From Ruminococcus sp. Phil15 (GTDB lineage Bacteria > Bacillota > Clostridia > Oscillospirales > Ruminococcaceae), in contig MSHC01000025.1 in NCBI GenBank assembly GCA_001940995.1, positions 1 through 48,689 on the forward strand: a stretch of DNA of 48,689 nt, in the 5' to 3' direction. Positions 24,873 to 32,151 of this stretch are shown in pieces. How positions within the stretch are numbered: position 1 is the stretch's first letter; each line of letters opens with the position of its first letter. Under the pieces are notes generated by a model. The model saw only the letters and a list, made by a program, of their open reading frames with translations. It had not been told where the DNA came from and made no database searches. Position numbers and translations under genes: made by a program.

Positions 24873-26083
24873 TAGTCCTTGCTCCAATCTGCAACCTTAT
24901 AGTAGAATTTTTCAAGCTCCTTAGCGTTCATGAGCTTTGGAACCGGATAGAGAGGATTTGCTTCCTTGTCAGCGTGCTTTGCCATAACAGGTATATCCTC
25001 CTTATGTATTTCCCGGAAAGAAGTCGGTATGTTCATACGCTTGCTCATTTGCTTTATAATATCTATAAATTTCTCTGCCGTTTCTTTCCTGTCATCAGTT
25101 TCCTTTGCAATTCCGACCTCTACCGATAGGCGATGCAGCTTTTTATACACAGTATCTCCGTAATCTTCCAGCACGACAGGCAGCAGAACTGAATTTGCAA
25201 GCCCGTGCGGTATGTTGTACTGTCCGCCCAAAGAGTGAGCAACAGCGTGTACATATCCGACATAGGACTGCGAGAATGCCGCACCTGCCAGATAAGACGC
25301 TCTGAGCATATTCGTTCTCGCTGTTTCATTAGTAGGTTCGTTGTACGCAGTTTCAAGATTATTCAAAACCAGCGACACAGCCTCAACCGCCCATTTTCTC
25401 GTCTGACGGGTTGTCGTGTTTCCTATGTAAGCCTCTACAGCGTGCGTCAAAGCGTCAAGACCCGTTGTTGAAGTTAAATGCTTGGGGAGCGAATAGGTTA
25501 CTCTGGGGTCTAACACTGCATATCTAGGAATAAGCGGGAACGAGTTCATCGTGTACTTGTGCTTCTTCTCGCTGTCCGTGATAACAGATGTCAAGGTTAC
25601 CTCGCTGCCTGTGCCTGCCGTTGTCGGTATGGCAATAAGAAGCGGAATCTTTTTCAGAATCCTGAGTATGCCTTTAAGCTGTCCCAAGCTTTTGTTAGGG
25701 TATGCAACTCTCGCACCTACCGCCTTTGCGCAGTCAATAGGAGAGCCTCCGCCGAATGCTATAATACATTCACAGGAATTCTCTTTGTAGATTTTAAGCG
25801 CTTTCTCAACATTATTTACTGTTGGGTTAGGCTGTACTTTATCGTATATGAAGCACTCAATGCCCTTGTTCTTCAGTTCGCTTTCAAGTGGCATAGTCAC
25901 CTTGTTAACTCTGAGCATAGAGTCTGTGACAAGCAAGACCCTTTTCATAGATTTGGCTTTGAGTACAGCCGGTATCTTCTCGATACTGCTCAAAATTTTA
26001 GGCTCCCTGTAAGGAAGCAAGGGGAGAGCAATCTTAAAAGCTCCCTGAAATATTCTGCAATATGCCTTTTTAATTGGATTCAT
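24872..26083 (-). CDS. Iron-containing alcohol dehydrogenase of the marR-aldh-degV operon
   Basis: A 403-aa group III Fe-dependent alcohol dehydrogenase. It has an extra, partly hydrophobic N-terminal segment of about 30 residues (KKAYCRIFQGAFKIALPLLP) before the first strand. GGGSPIDCAKAVG is the NAD motif, PTTAGTGSEVT follows, and metal ligands sit in GLDALTHAVEAY (Asp, His) and VHAVAHSLGGQYNIPHG (His, His). The ATG at 26083 has AAGGA upstream and overlaps the end of marR by 14 bp; the in-frame TTG at 26116 is less likely. Next to an ALDH it could interconvert the same aldehyde and alcohol. Chain length is not decided. Confidence 0.87.
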   Translation of the reverse strand: MNPIKKAYCRIFQGAFKIALPLLPYREPKILSSIEKIPAVLKAKSMKRVLLVTDSMLRVNKVTMPLESELKNKGIECFIYDKVQPNPTVNNVEKALKIYKENSCECIIAFGGGSPIDCAKAVGARVAYPNKSLGQLKGILRILKKIPLLIAIPTTAGTGSEVTLTSVITDSEKKHKYTMNSFPLIPRYAVLDPRVTYSLPKHLTSTTGLDALTHAVEAYIGNTTTRQTRKWAVEAVSLVLNNLETAYNEPTNETARTNMLRASYLAGAAFSQSYVGYVHAVAHSLGGQYNIPHGLANSVLLPVVLEDYGDTVYKKLHRLSVEVGIAKETDDRKETAEKFIDIIKQMSKRMNIPTSFREIHKEDIPVMAKHADKEANPLYPVPKLMNAKELEKFYYKVADWSKD

Positions 26084-26534
26084 GCTTTTCAATTCCTTTT
26101 CTGCTGAATTTTTCAATATTTTCAGCTATGAGATATAGCGTTCTGTAGAATACCGTCCTGTCATCGTCTGTAAGACCGTTTCCGGCAGCCTCGACAGCCT
26201 CTGTCGCAGTTTTTGTAATATCCTCTGCAGCCTTTCTGCCGTCGTCTGTAAGCAAAAGAAGCGCCTTATAAGAGTTATTATTGACACAGTTTCGCAGTAT
26301 AAGACCCTTTTCCTCGAGTTCTGAAACAGCTCTTGAAATTGCAGCCTTGTCCTTATCGCAAAGCTCTCCAAGCTGAGACGATGTCAACCCCTGCGGAAAG
26401 CGCAGCAACGTTGTAAGGCATTGTGCGTGAGGACCTTTTAGCCCATACAAAGACATAACGTGCCGTTCAATCTTCTGAATGTACTTGTAAATTCCCGATA
26501 TAGCAACCGAGAACGCTTCGTATCTTTCTACCAT
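26070..26534 (-). CDS. MarR-family transcriptional regulator
   Basis: A 154-aa winged-helix repressor. The DNA-binding part reads TSSQLGELCDKDKAAISRAVSELEEKGLI (from about residue 52), followed by a wing with LLLTDDGRKAAEDI and a long C-terminal dimer helix. The ATG at 26534 is chosen although its ribosome binding site is weak: the longer ORF (ATG at 26582) would start almost at the predicted transcription start and within an operator. It is the first gene of the operon and is probably autoregulated through the two palindromes at its promoter. A hydrophobic aldehyde or fatty acid as ligand is inference from the neighbours. Confidence 0.88.
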   Translation of the reverse strand: MVERYEAFSVAISGIYKYIQKIERHVMSLYGLKGPHAQCLTTLLRFPQGLTSSQLGELCDKDKAAISRAVSELEEKGLILRNCVNNNSYKALLLLTDDGRKAAEDITKTATEAVEAAGNGLTDDDRTVFYRTLYLIAENIEKFSRKGIEKHESN

Positions 26535-26566
26535 AAGTATTGCCTGACTTTCATAAACTTTAAGAT

Positions 26567-26621
26567 GTTGACTAATCAACATCTATTCTGCATTATACCA
26601 AATAATCGTTGAGATGTCAAC
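26567..26621 (-). promoter_or_regulatory. marR operon promoter with two MarR-type operators
   Basis: On the minus strand, TTGACA (26620-26615), 17-bp spacer and TATAAT (26597-26592). Two palindromes share GTTGA-N4-TCAAC: one at 26608-26621 covers the -35, the other at 26567-26580 lies just after the start point. The latter is extended to AGATGTTGA-N4-TCAACATCT (26563-26584). Centres are 41 bp apart, about four helical turns. Binding would block both polymerase entry and escape. Confidence 0.8.
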
Positions 26622-26728
26622 ATCTGTGACAGGATTTTCCAAAATCAGACAAAAGATTTAAACTTTGTTCATATTTGATTTGACGTAGTAATCATGAAAT
26701 ACTCGAACGAAAGGGGAGTAGAGTATGC

Positions 26729-26767
26729 AAAAAGTCCGAGAAGAAGTATTAGAATCTTCTCGGACTT
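26729..26767 (-). terminator. Terminator of the citrate synthase gene
   Basis: Minus-strand AAGTCCGAGAAGA (26767-26755) pairs with TCTTCTCGGACTT (26744-26732), 13 bp, 10-nt loop, then TTTT. The rest of 26622-26863 shows no gene. Confidence 0.85.
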
Positions 26768-26863
26768 GTATGTAGCAGGAACAGTTTTAGTTTTTCTGTT
26801 ATTTGTAAAATGGACGTGTTAAATCGTATGAAGTCAACTCACTTTGCAGACGGAAGGGTGCAT

Positions 26864-28225
26864 CTATCTCAGCTTTTCATACAACGCTTTTAATTCATCA
26901 TCGCTTATAACCGTTTGTCTGCCGCCGATATACTCGTTGTTCACCCATTCTTTCATCTTCAACACAACAGGTGAGCTTTTCTCAACTGCCTTGTCCTTAG
27001 GCAGTCTGTAATAGTTATTAATCCAGCAGGCAATTCCGGCAAGACCCGACGTATTTGAAACAGCGACCAGCGGCGGACGATTAAGTATTTTCTCGGTATC
27101 AAATATGTTGTAAATCTCAGGGTCTTTTAGAAGTCCGTCGGCGTGTATGCCTGCTCTTGTAAGATTGAAGTTTCTGCCGCAGAACGGCGTCATAGGTGGC
27201 AGGTCATAGCCCGTTTTGTTTACAATATAATCAGCGATATCGGTAATTGCCGTTGTGTCCATTCCGTCAAAGCTGCCCTTGAGCGACGCATATTCAAATA
27301 CCATAGCCTCAAGAGGAACATTACCCGTTCTTTCACCTATGCCAAGCAGTGAACAGTTCACTGCGCCCGCGCCGTACAGCCATGCGGTAGATGCGTTTGT
27401 TACGCCCTTGTAGAAGTCATTGTGTCCGTGCCACTCGATCATATCGCTTGGAACAGCGGAGTAGTGCTGTATGCCGTAAATAATACCCGGCACACTTCTT
27501 GGAAGCGATGCGCCCGGGTAAGGCACACCGTAACCCATTGTGTCGCAGGCACGGATTTTTACAGGCACTCCTGTATGTCTTGAAAGCTCCATAAGCGCCG
27601 AACAGAACGGTATTACAAAGCCGTAGAAATCTGCCCTCGTGATATCCTCCAAGTGACATCTCGGCCTTAATCCGGCATCAATGCAGTCCTTTACAATACC
27701 CAGATACTTGTCAAGAGCCTGACGTCTTGTCAGGTGCATTTTATTGAAGATGTGGTAGTCTGAACAGCTTACAAGCACACCCGTTTCTTTAACACCGATG
27801 TTCTTAACAAGCTCAAAGTCCTGCTTTGACGCTCTTATCCATGTGGTGATCTCAGGAAATTCAAAGCCAAGCTCCATACACTTCTCTAAAGCCTTTCTGT
27901 CCTTTTCGGAGTATACGAAAAACTCTGTTTGCCTTATAATTCCGTTTTCACCGCCAAGCCTGTGCAGAAGCTTGTAAATCTCAACCATCTGTTCTGTAGT
28001 GTAAGGCGCTCTCGACTGCTGACCGTCACGGAATGTCGTGTCTGTTATGAAAATCTTTTCAGGCATATTCATCGGCACTCTGCGGTAGTTGAACGCAATC
28101 TTAGGCACCTCGGAATACGGAAACATCTCTCTGAAAAGTTCGGGACTTTCTACATCGTGCAGCTCGTAATCATATGGGTCATGCTCAAGTAAATTTGACT
28201 TGCCCGAAAGTTTAATGTCTGTCAT
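26864..28225 (-). CDS. Re-type citrate synthase (isopropylmalate/homocitrate synthase family)
   Basis: A 453-aa TIM-barrel aldol-type synthase of the DRE family, close to the (Re)-citrate synthase of Clostridium kluyveri. It would make citrate from acetyl-CoA and oxaloacetate with opposite stereochemistry to the normal enzyme, feeding glutamate synthesis in anaerobes. Motifs: ITDTTFRDGQQSR near residue 50 (metal Asp and catalytic Arg), CHLEDITRADFYGF, KIRACDTMGYG, the metal site EWHGHNDFYKG, and SLLGIGERTGN. There is no leucine-regulatory LeuA domain, arguing against isopropylmalate synthase; homocitrate synthase remains an alternative. The ATG at 28225 has AGAAAGGAAA upstream; the longer ORF start lies at the predicted transcription start. 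Confidence 0.82.
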   Translation of the reverse strand: MTDIKLSGKSNLLEHDPYDYELHDVESPELFREMFPYSEVPKIAFNYRRVPMNMPEKIFITDTTFRDGQQSRAPYTTEQMVEIYKLLHRLGGENGIIRQTEFFVYSEKDRKALEKCMELGFEFPEITTWIRASKQDFELVKNIGVKETGVLVSCSDYHIFNKMHLTRRQALDKYLGIVKDCIDAGLRPRCHLEDITRADFYGFVIPFCSALMELSRHTGVPVKIRACDTMGYGVPYPGASLPRSVPGIIYGIQHYSAVPSDMIEWHGHNDFYKGVTNASTAWLYGAGAVNCSLLGIGERTGNVPLEAMVFEYASLKGSFDGMDTTAITDIADYIVNKTGYDLPPMTPFCGRNFNLTRAGIHADGLLKDPEIYNIFDTEKILNRPPLVAVSNTSGLAGIACWINNYYRLPKDKAVEKSSPVVLKMKEWVNNEYIGGRQTVISDDELKALYEKLR

Positions 28226-28259
28226 ATGTATTTCCTTTCTGTTTTGGTATATTGTCATA

Positions 28260-28288
28260 ATTATACATTAAATCCGTGCTTATGTCAA
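28260..28288 (-). promoter_or_regulatory. Consensus promoter of the Re-citrate synthase gene
   Basis: Minus-strand TTGACA (28288-28283), 17-bp spacer, TATAAT (28265-28260): perfect hexamers. Start near 28253. Confidence 0.85.
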
Positions 28289-28389
28289 ACAAAAATGCAA
28301 GATAAAATATATAATCTTGCAAAATGAATAAATCTAGACAATATATGAGCCCGCTTTGTGCATATTGATTAATGATGTGTTGCAAAATA

Positions 28390-28423
28390 AATTAACCCGA
28401 GAGAATAATCCCTCGGGTTAATT
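28390..28423 (-). terminator. Terminator of the second degV gene
   Basis: AATTAACCCGAG (28390-28401) pairs with CTCGGGTTAATT (28412-28423). It lies 14 bp past the stop of the minus-strand degV gene, and a T-rich stretch follows on that strand. Confidence 0.85.
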
Positions 28424-28436
28424 TCGCTGATGTGTA

Positions 28437-29294
28437 TTATTCGCCAATCTTGGTAAGTATGCCAACTGCCTTTACTCCTGCACCAACGTGACAGCATATG
28501 CTGATAGGGAGCTTGTACATTTCTATTGTGTCATCTCCGAAATACTGCTGACAGGTTTTCTGCCATTCAAGTGCAGGTTCAATATCTCCGGAATATGCGG
28601 TGCATATTCGTACATTTCTTCCGGCAAACCTCGTGTCAAGGTCTTTCTTGGCAGCTTCGAGCATAGTCTTTTCGGCATTTGCCATCCCCCTGACCTTTGC
28701 ATATGCGTCGAGCTTTTCTCCCTGAATTTGAAGAACGGGCTTGATGCCGAGTACAGTTGCAATAGCCGCACCTGCCGAAGTAACTCTGCCGCTTTTTTTA
28801 AGAAGCTCCAAGGTGTTTACTGCAAGATAAATGGAGCAGTCATAAGCATTTTTTTCAAGCAGGTCGCAGATTTCCTGTGCAGAAAGTCCCTGACTTGCTA
28901 AGTTTAAAGCGTCAATTACAGAACTCATTTGCGTTATGGAAATTCGCTTGTTGTCTGCGACGTGAACTTTTCCGTTATAATCAAGTGCGAGGGATTTTGC
29001 CGTTGAGCAAGAGCCGCTAAGGGCTGAGGACATAGGTATGTATACTATTTCGTCGTACTCTTTAAGCACCTTGTCCCATATAGAAATAAGCGAATGCGGA
29101 GCAGGCTGTGATGTTTTTACATCTTTACCTTCTGCAAGCATATCGAAAAACTGCTCGTATGAGCAGGAAACATTTTCAAAATTCTCAGTCCCATCTACGA
29201 TAAAAGGCATCGGTACCAAGAATACGCCAAGCTCTTTTGCATACTCTGCGCTGATGCCGCTGTTAGTGTCGGAAATTATTGCGACTTTTCCCAT
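28437..29294 (-). CDS. Second DegV-family fatty-acid-binding protein
   Basis: A 285-aa DegV/FakB-like protein, clearly divergent from the one at 22640-23479. Motifs: ISDTNSGISAEYA, KTSQPAPHS, the lipid-site Ser region PMSSALSGSCSTA, LKKSGRVTSAG, IKPVLQIQGE, and a C-terminal CCHVGAGVKAVGIL. Relatives present fatty acids of different saturation to the kinase FakA. It is monocistronic, with its own promoter and terminator. The start is unusual: the good GGGAGG (29333-29328) is 33 nt from the ATG, with a palindrome CATATCC-N7-GGATATG (29326-29306) between. No in-frame alternative start lies near the ribosome binding site. Confidence 0.85.
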   Translation of the reverse strand: MGKVAIISDTNSGISAEYAKELGVFLVPMPFIVDGTENFENVSCSYEQFFDMLAEGKDVKTSQPAPHSLISIWDKVLKEYDEIVYIPMSSALSGSCSTAKSLALDYNGKVHVADNKRISITQMSSVIDALNLASQGLSAQEICDLLEKNAYDCSIYLAVNTLELLKKSGRVTSAGAAIATVLGIKPVLQIQGEKLDAYAKVRGMANAEKTMLEAAKKDLDTRFAGRNVRICTAYSGDIEPALEWQKTCQQYFGDDTIEMYKLPISICCHVGAGVKAVGILTKIGE

Positions 29295-29305
29295 ATATTT
29301 TTGTT

Positions 29306-29326
29306 CATATCCGAAATTTGGATATG
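29306..29326 (-). promoter_or_regulatory. Palindrome between ribosome binding site and degV start codon
   Basis: CATATCC (29326-29320) and GGATATG (29312-29306) form a 7-bp stem around AAATTTC. In RNA it would fold out the spacer and bring GGGAGG within about 12 nt of the start codon; in DNA it could be an operator about 40 bp into the transcript. It also contains an out-of-frame ATG (29308) opening a 10-codon ORF across the degV start. Confidence 0.5.
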
Positions 29327-29372
29327 TCCTCCCTTCAGTTTTGAATGTTTGTTAAAGTATTTGCTTTAGTAC

Positions 29373-29401
29373 AGTATAACATTTTTCCAAACAAACGTCA
29401 A
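29373..29401 (-). promoter_or_regulatory. Promoter of the second degV gene
   Basis: Minus-strand TTGACG (29401-29396), 17-bp spacer, TATACT (29378-29373). A start near 29366 gives a 72-nt leader. Confidence 0.75.
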
Positions 29402-29410
29402 TAACAAATT

Positions 29411-31984
29411 TTATACATCGAGAGAAGCAATATATGCTCTAATTGCTTCTTCAACAGAATTAACTTCGTCAAGCAGCTCATTTGCTGTCATTCTGAGTGC
29501 GCCCGCACCGAGTATGATAATCTGCTCTAAGCCGTCGGAGGTCGCAACCCTGACCCTATTATTTTCCTTTGAAAGCTTATGAGCGGTTTTCTCAATGAAA
29601 GAATCTGCTGTTTCAGCAGTCTTTGTGTAAACAACTGTTATGCCGTTAATTTTCTCTATTTCGTTTGCGTGATTCGGAAGCTTGTAAGCGTCGAAAACAA
29701 CAATGACATTATTTTGCCTGAAGCCCTGATAGTTGCACATTGTGTTTATAAGCTGACTTCTTGCAATGTCAAGATTATCTTTCGCATATTGTTTTAGCCT
29801 GTCCCACGAATGTATGATATTGTATCCGTCGACAAGCAGATATTCAGCCCATTCCGAAACTGAAACAGTCTTTTGCTTCTTAGGATTATATTCTTCCTTT
29901 GGCTTCCTCATGGCATAGCGTTTCTCACGTTTTATTGTGCCATACGTCATTTCAAAGATTTTCATAAGTTCTTCGTCCTGCACCGCACGCCTGCAAAAGT
30001 CGCTTGCACTCTGAACCGAAAGCTGTGAGTCAAAGCTTTCTTTCTTGATATCGGGAGAAACGTGCATTTTTTCTGCCGCTTCAATCCAGCTTATCACTAC
30101 GCCTGCGCCGTGCGAGCAGAATACTGAGTCAGCAGTGTTTTCAATGTCGTTGTCACAATCGTAGCCGATTTTCTCAATTACTTCATCTGTATTGTGGCAT
30201 ACATCATACCCCGACGTATGACAGGACAGCTTGCCTTTTCCTTTTGTATATGACGTAAGCTCCGCCGAGTAGTCAAGCATTACGGAAACGGGAGCTCTGC
30301 CGGTTATTACAGCCTCATTACCGTCTATCAGCGGCGCTTCAAAGACGGCGGACATATTGTTAAGGTCTGTCATTGCTTTTCCTATTGTGTCTTGCGGAAC
30401 TGTAAGGGTGAAATCATAGAACGGCTCGAGCAGTACAGACTCAGAGTGCCTTAATGCGTGACGTACAGCACGGTAGGTAGCCTGCCTGAAATCACCGCCC
30501 TCTGTGTGCTTCAGGTGCGCTTTTCCCGCAACAAGAGATATCTTCATATCAGTAATAGGCGAGCCGGTAAGCACGCCCTTGTGCGTCTTTTCCTTTAGGT
30601 GCGTTAGTACAAGCCTCTGCCAGTTGCGTGAGAGCAAATCCTCACTGCAATCTGTTTCAAATTTCAGTCCGCTGTCTCTCGGAAGCGGCTCTAACAGCAG
30701 ATGAACCTCTGCGTAGTGTCTTAAAGGCTCGTAGTGTCCTGCGCCTCTGACCGGTGCAGATATAGTCTCTCTGTATGATATACAGCCCGTATCAAATGAT
30801 ACAGGTACTGAAAATCTGTCAAGCATAATTCTCTTTATTATTTCAAGCTGTACCTTTCCCATAATCTGAATGAGTATTGAAGCTGTGCTTTCATTGAAAG
30901 ATACACCGAGCGACGGGTCTTCCGTTTCTAGTATCCTCAGATACCGAAGTAGGGTAGGAGAGTCAATAGTCTTGTCGTCGGATGTAATCCTGTATGTCAG
31001 AACAGGCTCAAGAATAGGCAGTGCAAGGCTCGTGTCATCTCCCAAGCCCTGACCTGCAAAGGTATTCGACAAGCCCAGAACAGCACAAACCTCGCCTTGC
31101 TCCGCACAGTCGGCATTCTTGAACTTTTCACCGCTGTAAATCCTTATTCTGCTTACCTTTTCGGTAATGTTTTCACCAGACCTGTTTTTATATGTAACAG
31201 TATCACGGACAGACAGTCTTCCGCCTGTAATTTTCATAAAGCTTAGTCTGCCCTCGTTTGCGTTGTCAGATATCTTGTATATCCTCGCTGAAAAGTTTTC
31301 CGATTCTTCGCCCGTGACAATAAAACGCTGAAGTCCGTCAAGTAAAGCGGTTATTCCGTCAAGTCTAAGCGCCGAGCCAAAGTAGCAGGGGAATACATTC
31401 CGTTCCTTGATAGCTTTTGCAGCTTTGCCGTCAGAAATTATTCCGCTATCAAGATACTCGTCCATCAGAGCTTCACTGCATAAAGAAAGCTCCTCGTCAA
31501 GCAGCTCATTGCTCTCCGAAAAGTCCAGACAGCCGGATGAGAGCTTTTCAGAAAGCCTCTTAAGTACATAATCCTTGTCAGCGCCCTGCATATCCATCTT
31601 GTTTACAAATATAAACGTAGGCACTCTGTATCTTTTGAGTAATTGCCATAGCGTTTCCGTGTGACTCTGTATGCCGTCTGTTCCGCCGATAACAAGTATA
31701 GCACCGTCAAGCACTGAAAGCGTTCTTTCTGTTTCTGCGGAAAAATCAACGTGTCCGGGAGTGTCGAGAAGTGTAAAGAGAGTATCCTTGTAGGAAAACC
31801 TCGCCTGTTTTGAAAATATGGTTATTCCTCGTTCTCGCTCAATAGTGTCCGTATCAAGAAAGGAATCCTTGTGGTCAACACGTCCAAGCTTTCGTATTTC
31901 GCCACACTCATATAGTATGGCCTCGGAAAGCGTGGTTTTTCCCGAATCAACGTGCGCTAAAATGCCGATTACTGCTTTCTTCAT
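29411..31984 (-). CDS. TetM-like translational GTPase fused to a YacP/Rae1-type NYN ribonuclease domain
   Basis: An 857-aa fusion. Residues 1 to about 650 follow the EF-G-like ribosomal protection proteins (TetM/TetO): G1 AHVDSGKTT (10-18), G2 RGITI (52-56), G3 DTPGH (74-78), G4 NKMD (128-131), domains II-V, and the late FCSHGAGVVISWIE segment. A linker of about 60 residues follows. Residues 715-857 form a complete NYN/PIN-like domain close to Bacillus YacP (Rae1): LLVDGYNII (D719), VIVVFDA (D765), TADSFIEK (D794), ATSDGLEQ (D817), GALRMTANELLDEV. All the acidic residues expected for nuclease activity are kept. Rae1 cuts mRNA in the ribosomal A site, where TetM-like factors also bind. CTGGAG precedes the ATG; own promoter at 32023-32051. 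Tetracycline resistance is not implied by similarity alone. Confidence 0.9.
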   Translation of the reverse strand: MKKAVIGILAHVDSGKTTLSEAILYECGEIRKLGRVDHKDSFLDTDTIERERGITIFSKQARFSYKDTLFTLLDTPGHVDFSAETERTLSVLDGAILVIGGTDGIQSHTETLWQLLKRYRVPTFIFVNKMDMQGADKDYVLKRLSEKLSSGCLDFSESNELLDEELSLCSEALMDEYLDSGIISDGKAAKAIKERNVFPCYFGSALRLDGITALLDGLQRFIVTGEESENFSARIYKISDNANEGRLSFMKITGGRLSVRDTVTYKNRSGENITEKVSRIRIYSGEKFKNADCAEQGEVCAVLGLSNTFAGQGLGDDTSLALPILEPVLTYRITSDDKTIDSPTLLRYLRILETEDPSLGVSFNESTASILIQIMGKVQLEIIKRIMLDRFSVPVSFDTGCISYRETISAPVRGAGHYEPLRHYAEVHLLLEPLPRDSGLKFETDCSEDLLSRNWQRLVLTHLKEKTHKGVLTGSPITDMKISLVAGKAHLKHTEGGDFRQATYRAVRHALRHSESVLLEPFYDFTLTVPQDTIGKAMTDLNNMSAVFEAPLIDGNEAVITGRAPVSVMLDYSAELTSYTKGKGKLSCHTSGYDVCHNTDEVIEKIGYDCDNDIENTADSVFCSHGAGVVISWIEAAEKMHVSPDIKKESFDSQLSVQSASDFCRRAVQDEELMKIFEMTYGTIKREKRYAMRKPKEEYNPKKQKTVSVSEWAEYLLVDGYNIIHSWDRLKQYAKDNLDIARSQLINTMCNYQGFRQNNVIVVFDAYKLPNHANEIEKINGITVVYTKTAETADSFIEKTAHKLSKENNRVRVATSDGLEQIIILGAGALRMTANELLDEVNSVEEAIRAYIASLDV

Positions 31985-32022
31985 TTTGTTCTCCAGTTAT
32001 ATCAGAATGTTTGTCGCTTTTA

Positions 32023-32051
32023 ATTATACACTAAATCATTGTTATTATCAA
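32023..32051 (-). promoter_or_regulatory. Promoter of the GTPase-NYN fusion gene
   Basis: Minus-strand TTGATA (32051-32046), 17-bp spacer, TATAAT (32028-32023). The start lies near 32016, giving a leader of only about 30 nt with no visible attenuator of the tetM kind. Confidence 0.75.
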
Positions 32052-32093
32052 GCGTTTTTAAGCGCTGGTATTATAGCATTAAAACCTGCTTAC

Positions 32094-32136
32094 AAAAATT
32101 CAGCCACCTTTGGCAGTGATACCAAAAGTGGCTGAA
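32094..32136 (-). terminator. Terminator of the purine operon
   Basis: On the minus strand TTCAGCCAC and CCAAA pair with TTTGG and GTGGCTGAA in an interrupted stem (32136-32099), followed by TTTTT. It lies 15 bp past the purD stop. Confidence 0.8.
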
Positions 32137-32151
32137 AGCAATTAGTATGTT

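Noticed and set aside
26696-26775. Short plus-strand ORFs over the hairpin near 26730
   Set aside because: They are created by the inverted repeat of a minus-strand terminator and have no conserved features.
29411-31984. Acquired tetracycline-resistance gene
   Set aside because: The GTPase part is TetM-like, but the protein carries an extra nuclease domain, sits among housekeeping genes, has no mobile-element flanks and no tetM-type leader attenuator. Resistance cannot be claimed from family resemblance.
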